Of a stretch of 64,000 nucleotides of DNA, positions 54,599-64,000 are shown in pieces. The DNA comes from Cryoendolithus antarcticus (taxonomy: Eukaryota > Ascomycota > Dothideomycetes > Cladosporiales > Cladosporiaceae). The number at the start of each line of letters is the position of its first letter. Within the stretch, counting starts at the first letter, position 1. The translations under genes were made by a program, and so were the position numbers. The stretch spans positions 62,001 to 126,000 of the forward strand of contig NAJO01000015.1 in the NCBI GenBank assembly GCA_002077065.1, written 5' to 3'. The notes beneath the pieces were generated by a model. It did not search any database. It was not told the origin of the DNA and worked only from the letters and a program-made list of their open reading frames with translations.

Positions 54599-55228
54599 GG
54601 TGGCAAAGATATTACCGCTGGCAGAAGAGATAGGGTAAGGAGATATATGCCTACCTAGCAATCCACAAACTACGATACAGACATGCGGTGATGATCCGAG
54701 GCTACAGCTCGCCAGTGGCTACGTAGCGTGAGGAGGCGTTGATGTAAGTACAGGTACTTTGGTCAAGTGCAGAAGGTCGCAGTGTGACATGCTTGATGTG
54801 GGGTCAAGTCAATGTCGTCCTACAATGCTCTCATAAAGTCTGTTCCGCAAAGTGTATGGCTCTCTTCGATATCGGGAATGCTCTGCTGCTTCGATAAGCA
54901 CGACTACAGAAGCGAGCCTGACATGCGACGCAGGTGAGAAGACACGACTCTATTCTCATCGTATTGAGGCTTTCCTAGACTTGTGGACGTACGCTATTCT
55001 GCCACGGCTGGAATTATAGAACCATAGGAAGAAGTCAATGAGAGTGGAGATACGGTCGTACGGTAGGTGTGCGGAACAGACTTTACGATAGCATTGTTGG
55101 ACGGTCGAATGAGACTGAACAAACGACAGATGACTGCATTGAGCCAAGACGCCATGTTGAGGCAAGGCAGAGACTGAGCAGAAAGGCATTGATACTCGTG
55201 ATTGTAATGATTCTGGGCAATGTGAGAA
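54599..55228. other. intergenic, no gene seen
   Basis: Promoter of the oxygenase gene and 3' flank of the transporter gene. No supported gene. Confidence 0.4.
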
Positions 55229-57023
55229 TCAAGTGATAAACTTGCCCTGTGGCGCTTCCACTCGCTCAACATGTTCACCACCACTCTCCTTGCCCTTCAC
55301 GTCTGGCTCGATATTGCTGGCGTTAGTCAAGAACTTCGCTCTCGCCTTCTTCGGGATCGTGTCTCTCGTCGCCCCTGCTATGATGTTCCCCTCGAAGAGC
55401 ATGTAGATCGATTCCAGAGGTACGCCCTTCGTCTCGGGGACGCAGAACACAGTGTAGACAACCATCAGGATGCATGCGCTGCCGAAGACCAGGAACGTGC
55501 CGTAGGTGATCTCGGCCAGCATGATGGGCGTGAGCTTTGCGATGACCTGTGTCTGAGGTTAGCCGAGTGGGTGCATGGTGCCCATAAGCTGTGGAACTTA
55601 CAAAATTGAACAGCCACTGCGTCATGAGTGCGGCAGCCATGATGAGAGCACGAACGTGATTCGGTGCACACTCAGCAGACAGGATGAAAGGAGTAGAACC
55701 CCACCCTAAGCTGTAGAACACCACGAACAGGTAGACGCAGACGATCGCGAACGTGCTGTGCCCGTTCAGAGGTGCCCCGGCTATGACAGGGTTCACAGCC
55801 TGGTTGACCCCGATGTAGAACATCGCAAAAGCCTGGCCCAAGCCGCCGATGATGAGACACCACTTCCTGCCCAGCTGCTCGGTAGCTAGCATAAGACCAA
55901 GCGCGGTGATGCAGATCTTGACGACGCCGTAGATGCCGGTCGCGAAGAGGCCAGCGCTCTGACCAGCAAGGCCGACTGACTTGAAGATCTGCGGAGCTGT
56001 TGAAGAAGAGGTCAGTGTGTATCTCTGCACACCTCGAGAGAACGAGAAATACCATAGTAGTTGATGCTGTTGGTGCCGGTCCATTGCTGCCAGAACATAA
56101 GCGTCACAGCCATCGCGAAGCGATAGAACACCTTTCGATCCGAGAAGGTGGCCGACAGCTGATGCATCAGAGGCATTCTCTCATGCCCTTGGAAGTCCTC
56201 GACGATCTCATCAAGTTCCTGCTTGACATCTAGAGAGTCTACAGGCCGGGACCTAACAGTAGCGAGTGCCTTGCGGGCCTGGTCGATCTTGTTCTTCTCG
56301 ACTAGCCAGCGGGGTGACTCGTTCTGGAAGAGCATGCCAATGAAGAGAAGCGTGCCGGGTAGCATTTGCAGGGCGAAGGGGACCCGCCACTGTGCTGTGT
56401 CCGAGCTTGAGATGTTCTGGTTGACGCCGTAATTGACGAAGAAGGAGAGGCATATGCCGGTGACGCTGCAACGATGTCAGAGCTTGGTATGATCCATGCT
56501 GCAAGCAAGGTACTTACTTGAAGAGTTGCATGCAGCCGATACAGCGTCCTCTGATCTCCTTGTTCGCATTCTCGCTGATGTATGTCGGCACAACAGCACT
56601 TATCAGTCCCACACCGAAGCCACCAATGACTCTACCAGCATAAAGCTGAGGGAGCTTATCACCCGAGCCAAGTGCGCAGAGTGTCTGCACCAAGCTCCCG
56701 ATAATGAATATAGCGTCGGCCAGCAGCAGGGTCTTCTTCCGGCCGAGCTTGTCGCTGAGATAGAAGGAGCTCATCGCACCGAAGAAGCAGCCGGCTTGAA
56801 GTACTGATACGATATTGCCGCTCAGATTGGCAAAGCCGGCGGGATCCTTCTTGGAGTCAAGTCCGAATGAGTTCTTGAAGGAGTCCATCGTGAGGACGCC
56901 GCCGATAAGACCTGTATCCCAGCCGAACAGCATGCCTCCAAAACTCGCTACGGCCGTCAACAGGTAGACTCGTCTGTACTGCACGATGTCGCGCCAAATC
57001 GTTGTCGGACCTGTCGTCCTCAT
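55229..57023 (-). CDS. MFS sugar/quinate-type transporter
   Basis: This is a twelve-helix sugar porter of 543 residues. Four exons (57023-56518, 56465-56053, 55996-55602, 55546-55229) have 53-56-bp introns. Family marks in order: FGWDTGLIGGVLTMDSF in helix 1, DKLGRKKTL, NESPRWLVEKNK (Asn for the usual Pro), WQQWTGTNSINYYG in helix 7, EQLGRKWCL, and CVPETKGVPLESIYMLFEGN after helix 12. The helix 1 wording and overall length resemble quinate and hexose permeases of filamentous fungi, and the substrate cannot be fixed further. It lies 420 bp downstream of a Zn2Cys6 regulator on the same strand, a common arrangement for a transporter and its regulator. Confidence 0.9.
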
Positions 57024-57442
57024 CGTTGCGGTCGGTAAAAGACGTCAACACCAGGTCTGGTCTGATAAGGCTAGAAGGCCCGATTGCCTCAAGATGGTGT
57101 AGATAGGAGAGACAAAGTGCGCAAGACTACTCATGTATAAGACACGAGCACTCGCTGCGCATGGTCTTCGTATAATAAACCAAAAGCCGCCCGGCATCCA
57201 AGGGACAGCAGATAATGCTCGTCGTTTCGGATGTTCAGATGTGCCGCCGACGTAAGTTCATGCCGGCTTGCATGGCTCCCCGCCTCTTGCGTGGATTGCA
57301 GCGTCGTGGCGTGGAGGTGGAACTCCTGAAGTGCGGAGAACTCGCAGCGAATGTGTGGAGGGGTTGAACGATTGCCGACCTTGGAGCCGCACAACGCCAA
57401 GATGCGGCCTTCGCTCCGGCGCGCCAAGTTAGTGTCGGTATC
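57024..57442. promoter_or_regulatory. transporter upstream region
   Basis: 419 bp between the regulator's stop and the transporter's start. It should hold the transporter promoter. No site is claimed. Confidence 0.4.
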
Positions 57443-59931
57443 TCACTGCAGGCCGGCGCTCCAGTCGTCCATGCCGGGCAGAGTGTCGAAGAGGAAGTTG
57501 GTGCTATCCGCGGGTAAGAAGCCGGACCACCACTCCGCCTCGTTCGCAATAGCCGCACTGCCACCGTTGACAGCGAAGTTGCCGATAGCATCAAGATCGG
57601 TCCACGAGAACTCGCCCATCGGCTCGGTCAGAGCTGGCGAGTCCTGCGACAACGCTCCCACAGATGCTGGTGCGCCAGAAATGCTGCCCGGTCGATATGG
57701 ATTCTGGAGTGTGGCAGTGTTTGCCCTTTCTTTGCGGTCCTTGCGTTCGACTTTGTCCCACAGTAGTCGAAGCAGGCGGGAGTACCTTGATCCTGGATGT
57801 TGAGGTCCTAGTCCAGATCTCTCGAGCCTGTTGACGGTCTCTTGGATCATAGCGCGCACAGATAACTCCTCGTCTGCCGCTAGCACGCCCACGCAGCGTG
57901 CTCGGTACAGGAATACACCGCTATAGATCGAGTATAGGTAGAAGCGGAGCGGCATATATCGCAGTGACTGCTCAGGATCAACGAAGGTGTTGACCATACT
58001 CAGCAGACTTTTCGCGGCATCCAAGCCTTCGTAGATGAATCTGGCATCTCCGACTGCGCCCACGTTGTTGTAGAACACTCGGCCTGGCGCGGGGTTGCTC
58101 GATCGCTTGTCATTCGAGATCTGCATGACATTCATGTGGAAGGCGAATGCGACAGTGTAAAGTCGTAGATAATCGTACGACATTAGAAGTGAAGCCTTGA
58201 GCGCCGGTGAGCAAGTCAATGTGCCCCACACCGACTTCCAGCCATACTGTGTCTCGTTAGCCCTCAACATCTCGATGGTCACTGCGACATGACTTACGAT
58301 CGCGCTACGGAAGTCATCAATGTACTTGATATAGCCACCACTCAAATGACTGCGCATGCTATTACCAGGATTCGAGTACAACACGTCATGCACATTCGAG
58401 AAGAGCAATGTGAGCTCGAGTGTTGCCTGGAAGATACTCGCGTGATCCTCATCGCCGGGTTTAGCTGGTGCAAGCATTGGGAAGTCCTCTTTGCGCAGCG
58501 TTGTCAATGGTCCAGGCCCGCGAGACCAGAAGGCTCTACCAAGGCGAATGCTGATCTGGCGGTCGCTGATGTAGCAAGACGTCCACACTAGCCGCTTCCG
58601 CTGCCACTGAGGATCTCGTACATCGTCGCCACGCACTGCAAATGAGTAGCGATCCAGACCTAGGAAGTAGCCGATGCGTAGTGCAATCCCGACATGCATC
58701 CAGGCTTCTCTATCCTCTTCGCCGCGGCCCACATGTCCTGCGTCTGAGCGCGACGTGTATGGCGCCCACTCAGCTAGTAACAACAATGCCTCCACGCATG
58801 CAACATTGCTCGGGCCGCCAGCTGAGAGTGTAGAGACAAGCGCTCGCATATGCTCTGTACATGCAACGAAGACATTAGGATCATCAACCAAGTCGCGAGA
58901 GGCTATGACCAAGATTGCGGTCAGTAGGTGAGACTCGTCGCGCGCAAGTGTAGCAAGATTCGAGCTGTCAAACGCCATCGCCGGAACAAGTGGGAAGTAC
59001 GGATGGTACAACAGCTTGTATCGTTGTATAAGTGCACCGATCTTGGACACGGAGAGTCTGCCATCGCGGACCAGTGGGTAATCTATGACGTGCGCATTGG
59101 CCCCTGTACTGGCGTCGTTGTTTTGGTAGTAGTATGAGTTCGCGTGATCTCCATTGCTGGCAATTTGTGCAAGGATGCCCAGGGCATCGCTTGGATTCTG
59201 TAGATCATTGCCACTGAACATGCCGGAGCCGGGCGTAGAGTCCCTTGTCACACGTGAGCTGACGGTATTCAGCAGGCCAGATCCGCCACTGGCGGCTACA
59301 GGGGCACTCAGGGCTGGGTCTAGGTAGACTGTAGGCATAGATACTGGCCCATTTGCGACAGGGTGAGAAGCGCCATCATCCCCAAGATTGCTCGTCGAGT
59401 ATAGCGTCTCGTCTGCGCCGTGCTGTGTTTCGTCTACACGCAGGATCTGCTCATCTATTGCAGCTTCTGTACTGTCAGCTGGACTGCCGCAATAGAGGTC
59501 AGATTCCCAAACATCACGTACGAGTCTGCCAGGACACATCTCCTCCATTCGCCGACTCGCTAATAGATTGATGCGTCTTTCGCCGCTCGCGGCGACCGCC
59601 TCGGTTGCTAGACCCAATAACGCACTCCTGGCCTGTGGTCTTGCAGCGCTTACAAGGCGTCGTAGTGACTCCGTCATGTACAGGTCTGCCCAAATGTCAG
59701 TCAAAATGGACACGTCGGTGACTGCTCAACAAGGCCAAACACCGCTCGGGTCGGCAACTCGATGATGGGATACGTTCAGTAGCAGGGAGACCTGCTGAAG
59801 ATCACGTACAGATCACAAGCGGACTTGCGTTTCCTACAGGTCAAACATGCACGACTCGTGCGTTTCTCGCGCTTCTCGTCATGGTCTTTCTTCTCTGTCT
59901 CGTGGTCCGTCGGGCGGCTTTCGGCATCCAT
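57443..59931 (-). CDS. Zn2Cys6 transcription factor with Fungal_trans domain
   Basis: This is a nuclear regulator of 773 residues. Three exons: 59931-59810, 59685-59522 and 59478-57443. The zinc cluster is split by the first intron: Cys29, 32 and 39 in RACLTCRKRKSACD, and Cys52, 55 and 62 in PCKRCKTTGQEC. This gives C-x2-C-x6-C-x12-C-x2-C-x6-C. Basic residues SNRGGRRERRK follow as the linker. The middle homology region spans about residues 240-560: YKLLYHPYFPLVP, LAEWAPYTSRS, AWMHVGIALRIGYFLGLDRY and RLVWTSCYISDRQISIRLGR. The third exon alone would leave a factor lacking its DNA-binding domain, so the upstream exons matter. Neighbouring transporter and P450 genes on the same strand are candidate targets. 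Confidence 0.9.
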
Positions 59932-60358
59932 ACTAATGGCTGCCAGCCAGTGCCGGCTCTGTTTGTGACATGTAAGATATGCTCAAACCCCAAGCGCGTC
60001 GATGAGTGTGAATTCTACCCAGAGATGGTGTCGCGGGAAATATCGATAGTCCTGCCGGTATTGTTGTAGCGGCTCACCTGTCACGTCGACCTTCGCCCTC
60101 GGCAATCGAAGTCAGAGATGCCAAGTCTACCGGTCAGACTTTCGACACGCGAAACTCTCGTCGATATGTCACTACAATAGTCACTGTTGTAGCTGCATCT
60201 ATAGGAGAACAGGAATGGATTCATTTTCTTCGAAGCGAGGCCTGAGGTATACTCGACTTGCTACGTGGAGTCTTGGGCTGACACAAGGACGCTGGTCCAC
60301 AGATGATCAGGCACACCTGCTCGAATCCCTTCTGGCGCTTTCTGTAACCATAGGGGGC
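59932..60358. other. intergenic; regulator promoter
   Basis: Upstream region of the Zn2Cys6 gene and 3' flank of the P450 gene. No gene seen. Confidence 0.4.
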
Positions 60359-61921
60359 TCATCTGTCCACCAGCTGGACCCTGACATCCTTCGCCTCCTT
60401 GCTTGGAGCGCCAACAAAGTGATCTTTGATGATCTTCAAGTCCCGCTCGTAGTCAAAGTCTTCCAGCGTCATGTCAAATCGAGTGATCAGCGCGGCCACC
60501 CCGAGATACAACTCACACTGACTAAGGTTCATACCAACGCACGCCCTCAAACCCTTAGAGAAAGTCACCAGGTATCGGTCCAGCCTCACACCTTGTTCTG
60601 TCGCGCGCAACCAGCGCTCTGGGTCGAACTTGTCTGGATGGGGGAAGATCGCAGGGTCATTGAGGACACTGCGGATCGTCATGGAGATTGCTGTACCTCG
60701 CGGAATGACAATGTCGTGTGATCCATCACGACTGGTGTAGCGCAAGTCCTCATTCGGAGCCATGAGCATCTGCCGATTTGTGACTGGACCTGCTACGCGG
60801 AGACCCTCCTGGATCACCGCTTTGAACAATGGAATGTTCTCAAGCTGTCGGGACGATAGTGGCTGTCCATCTGTAGTAACGGCACTGATCTCCGCCCGAA
60901 GTCGATGCATCAATTTTGGATCTTGAAGCACATGTGTGAGGGTGGTCGTTAGTACCTTTGCGGTTGTTTCTGCGCCAGCTATGATAAGCACGAATGCTTC
61001 GTCGGCCATCCTTTGGACTGTCTTCTCCTCGTCTGGAATTGCTGCTTGAAGGATGCCGTGAAAGACCGTCTTAGCCTTTTCACCTTTGTCTTCGGTCGAA
61101 GTACCAAGTTTCCCTGCATTCTCGGCAATCAACGCCGCAGCTTGTGCCTGGATATCCTGTCGCACCTCAACGAATCCTGACATATAGGGAACAAGGCGGA
61201 CTATGATCCACGGTGGAATCGCAGCCCTGATCCGCATTACGATGGGAAAGTGTTTAGCAATGGGGGTGATGTTGAATGCCGCCGTCATAAGCTTCTTCCA
61301 GTTTGGGGCGAAGTCGGCTTCATCAAGGCAACCTTGACTCTTGCCGAAGCAATACGATGTGATGACGTCCATGGTGAGAGCCGTGAATGCTGTTCCAAGC
61401 TTGAGTTGAAGTCCGGTAGATGCATACTCACGTGAGATTCGATTGCACATCTTGTCGACTTTTTGCTGGATGTCATATTCTAGCTCGTCAATCGCCTTTC
61501 TCGAGAAGTAGGGATTCAGCGCGGAGCGTCGAAGCCTGTGGTGATCGTGACTAGGAGCACTCGCCACGGCCCCGGGTGAGCCATTGGCTCGGATTGAGCG
61601 AGCCCATTTGTTCCTGACATGGCCTGGACCTGTGTATAGCGTATGGAACCACTCTGAGTCCCTCACGTGGATCTCGTCTGGAGACACACGGATGACTGGG
61701 CCATACTGATCGTGCAGCGCGTCGAGGTGGAAGAGGAACTGCCCGTCTCTCCAAACGTCGTAATAGGCTTCGTAGAGGTAAGTAGCTGCCGCCAGTCGAG
61801 GTCCTGGGAACCGGGCAATAGGATGGAGAAAGATGCGGTAGAACAGCTTTGTAAGGCTGTAGACAGCGTACGAGGAAAGTGCAAGTACTGCTACGCCCGT
61901 GAATGTGGACGTCGAGAACAT
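60359..61921 (-). CDS. cytochrome P450 monooxygenase
   Basis: This is a microsomal P450 of 520 residues in one exon. The start MFSTSTFTGVAVLALSSYAV opens directly into the membrane anchor. A Met at 61990 would add 23 polar residues. Diagnostic motifs are complete: FPGPRLAAATYLYEAYYDVW after the anchor, helix I AGAETTAK, helix K E-x-x-R in QEGLRVAG, FDPERWL, and the heme loop FSKGLRACVG with the axial Cys. The FPGPRLAAATxLYE and YGPVIRVSPDEIHV wording resembles fungal trichodiene-oxygenase/pisatin-demethylase-like clans, often involved in secondary metabolism or detoxification. The reaction is unknown. It lies upstream of the Zn2Cys6 gene on the same strand. Confidence 0.92.
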   Translation of the reverse strand: MFSTSTFTGVAVLALSSYAVYSLTKLFYRIFLHPIARFPGPRLAAATYLYEAYYDVWRDGQFLFHLDALHDQYGPVIRVSPDEIHVRDSEWFHTLYTGPGHVRNKWARSIRANGSPGAVASAPSHDHHRLRRSALNPYFSRKAIDELEYDIQQKVDKMCNRISREYASTGLQLKLGTAFTALTMDVITSYCFGKSQGCLDEADFAPNWKKLMTAAFNITPIAKHFPIVMRIRAAIPPWIIVRLVPYMSGFVEVRQDIQAQAAALIAENAGKLGTSTEDKGEKAKTVFHGILQAAIPDEEKTVQRMADEAFVLIIAGAETTAKVLTTTLTHVLQDPKLMHRLRAEISAVTTDGQPLSSRQLENIPLFKAVIQEGLRVAGPVTNRQMLMAPNEDLRYTSRDGSHDIVIPRGTAISMTIRSVLNDPAIFPHPDKFDPERWLRATEQGVRLDRYLVTFSKGLRACVGMNLSQCELYLGVAALITRFDMTLEDFDYERDLKIIKDHFVGAPSKEAKDVRVQLVDR

Positions 61922-63008
61922 GATGCGTAGTAGTTTAAGAGCCAGATTTGGTATACCTAGTCGCAATTTCGAAAGATTTGCGACACGCACTCACAAGAGA
62001 CGCAGGTGCTTGTAGTCACACTCTCAGGGACAGCATTACCTTTTGTATACACTCACGGTCAAACTTGTAGCACCTCAGCTCGGGGCTGAAGCTCCTGTCA
62101 AGCTTGTTGCCTCTTCGACTAGGGGGCCAGGATCCGACGCATGCGTGGAACGAACGCGAGTACGCCCTCAACTCTGTCAGTATGGTCTCGAACCGCAGTT
62201 TGGTACGCTTTCTCCTCTACACGACGTAAAGCTCAGGAGGGGAAGACTCTCCGATCTGTAATTCACCCAGACCGTTGTCATGTGGTAGGTTGTCCACCTC
62301 TCGCAGCGAAGTCATTTAAGTGGGGCTGACATCAACATCAACATAGTCCGAGGGGTCTGCGATCGGCGTTGTCAGCATTGGTTACATCTGTCGTACAATG
62401 AATGTGCAATAATGCATGACAGTGACTCGCAATGGAAATGACAGTACAGGTAGCCGTGTCGCGCTCCAACAGCAAGAGATGAAGTCGTCGAGTAGTGTCT
62501 TTGTGCGACTATCCCCGCCGCGCTACGGTTGCCGTGGTGAGATGAGCTACTAGTCAGCAAAAGTGCTGTCGCCATATCATTGTCGTAGAGATCGATGCAG
62601 ACGATACTTTGATCAAGAACTGGACTGTGAGCGTAACATACTGGATCTCCTCAGGCTGCAAACGAGGCTGTCTTGCCAGGCGTCGAACTGTGGCGGAGCA
62701 GGACAACCACAGGTACCTACTCTCGAACAATCAGCGCGAACGAGAGGCTACGCATCTTTCTTGAATTATTTCCTCATACCCTGATATTCGAGGATTTCCG
62801 ATGACAGTTCCTGAGCACCTAGATGTCAAGCCGCGACAATCAGACCTTGATGCATGCCACCGTTGAGAGGTGTCCAAGATTGCCCTAGCTACGAAAGCAG
62901 CATCCAGCTACGGCCTCCTCGCAAGAGTGCATTGATCGGCGAGCATCGATCGAGCTTGATTGATCACTTCGAGGACAAGTCCTCGCCAGTCTCTCACTCT
63001 TGCTCAAC
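61922..63008. other. divergent intergenic region
   Basis: This 1.1-kb region lies between the P450 gene (-) and the GH17 gene (+). Short frames are unsupported. It must contain both promoters. Confidence 0.4.
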
Positions 63009-64000
63009 ATGGCGCCTGCACCACCCCATCATCAATATGGCGTTCAACCACCGAGATCTGGACGACCAGCCTGGCACAGCTCTACGACCTCGCAAGCATC
63101 AGAGCCGGATATTCCTGACTTCGGTAACGCCTTTCGAGACATCGATAACTTGTACGGTGGAGGTGCGCCACGATCCCGCTCGACAACGCCCGAACGCAGA
63201 TACTGGCGACCTCACGGGCGAGACATATCGTCGAGACGGTCTCCAATACCGGCTAGAGTACCGCTGCATCGACATGAAGAGTCTGCGAGCTCCATCACAC
63301 CGTTGATGATTCGCAACGACGATCCCTCACGCCAGTCCCCGTCTCCAGTCAGAAGGAAGCAGGCGTCGCCGATCAGAGCGCCCGCAGCCGTGCCGATTGC
63401 AAGTCGACTCGATAAGCATTTTGATGGACCACCTCCAAAGGTTTTCAGAGACGACGGCTACGGCAGCTACGACATTGTACAATCGAGCGGCCGCACAAAC
63501 ATGCCCACTTTGTCACTCGTTGAGCAGCCAAGGGGACGACCTGCAGCTTATGATCGACCAACGTATCGCGATCCACGGAATGTGTATGTCAGTGAGGATG
63601 ACTTCGAAGATGTCAACAGAAGCAGGCACTCGGAGATCCATGCGCCCGTAGCTGCTTCTGCATACATTGACGGCAGCTCGAAGGCAGAAAGAAGTGACTG
63701 GCTGGACGAGCAGCGTCACAGTAAGAAGCGAATGAAGTGGATCATTGGCATCATCATAGCTCTGCTCGTTGTTGCTGGTGCTGTGGGTGGGGCTGTTGGG
63801 GGTGTGCTTGCATCGAAGAAGTCTCACTCGGCTGGCTCGACCAGTAATAGTGGTACCACATCCACATCAACATCTGGAGTCTACGATCTGCACTCGAAAC
63901 CAGTACAGTCCCTGCTGAATAACAAGGCGCTGCATAAAGTGTTTCCTGGTATGGACTACACGCCTCTCAATGCACAGTATCCCGCATGCCTCACGGTACC
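63009..64000 (+). CDS. GH17 endo-1,3-beta-glucanase, BtgC type (partial)
   Basis: The reading frame from 63009 stays open to the window edge (330 complete codons), so the 3' end is missing. The first 235 residues are a proline-, serine- and arginine-rich cytosolic tail. A single membrane helix at about 242-268 (WIIGIIIALLVVAGAVGGAV) makes it a type II membrane protein. A Ser/Thr stretch follows. Then VYDLHSKPVQSLLNNKALHK and FPGMDYTPLNAQYPAC match the start of the GH17 glucanase domain of Aspergillus BtgC-like enzymes, which remodel cell-wall beta-1,3-glucan. The catalytic glutamates lie beyond the window. The overlapping frame at 62854-63306 is a shadow of this gene. Confidence 0.85.
   Translation, partial: MAPAPPHHQYGVQPPRSGRPAWHSSTTSQASEPDIPDFGNAFRDIDNLYGGGAPRSRSTTPERRYWRPHGRDISSRRSPIPARVPLHRHEESASSITPLMIRNDDPSRQSPSPVRRKQASPIRAPAAVPIASRLDKHFDGPPPKVFRDDGYGSYDIVQSSGRTNMPTLSLVEQPRGRPAAYDRPTYRDPRNVYVSEDDFEDVNRSRHSEIHAPVAASAYIDGSSKAERSDWLDEQRHSKKRMKWIIGIIIALLVVAGAVGGAVGGVLASKKSHSAGSTSNSGTTSTSTSGVYDLHSKPVQSLLNNKALHKVFPGMDYTPLNAQYPACLTV

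Noticed and set aside
62854..63306. 150-residue open frame beginning MPPLRGVQDC
   Set aside because: It overlaps the glucanase reading frame, which is longer, has a recognised domain and runs to the window edge.

Overview
The window is nuclear DNA of a filamentous ascomycete. It carries a HEX1 Woronin-body gene ending in the peroxisomal signal SRL, which only Pezizomycotina have. Other signs are GT-AG introns mostly 45-90 bp long, Zn2Cys6, RGS and DHA1 transporter genes typical of such fungi, and long gene-poor spacers. A Dothideomycete is my best guess, but the class is inference. I found no tRNA, rRNA, CRISPR array or intact transposon.

Layout. 0-8.7 kb: a frame-broken FSH1-type serine hydrolase, a DHA1-type MFS transporter, two weak hypothetical genes, a large disordered basic protein and a DUF952 protein. 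9.6-12 kb: a ten-exon sugar transporter containing a 13-nt micro-exon. 12-14.8 kb: gene-poor. 14.8-19.6 kb: a Q/P-rich protein with two related C-terminal domains, and an F-box protein. 20-29 kb: a Rieske-ferritin-like fusion, a secreted SGNH hydrolase, a steryl-ester-type lipase, the COX assembly factor PET191, and a small three-exon gene visible only after splicing. 29-34 kb: three metal-linked genes on one strand (CAX exchanger, secreted ferritin-like protein, Ctr copper transporter). 34-42 kb: a formamidase-like amidase, an RGS membrane protein, GNA1 and TRM44.

42.8-50.3 kb is the most striking block: five intronless, related protein-kinase genes head to tail on the + strand, in two subfamilies. 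One copy has Asn in place of the catalytic HRD Asp. Next comes HEX1. Its long in-frame N-terminal coding extension contains no ATG, so alternative splicing, an unseen first exon or a non-AUG start is implied.

53-62 kb: a 2-oxoglutarate/Fe(II) oxygenase, then a sugar/quinate-type transporter, a Zn2Cys6 regulator and a cytochrome P450, all on the - strand, which could form a small co-regulated group. The window ends inside a type II membrane GH17 beta-1,3-glucanase of the BtgC type.

All exon boundaries were worked out by eye from splice motifs, frame continuity and family conservation. For each spliced model I checked that the summed exon length is a multiple of three. No homology search was run.
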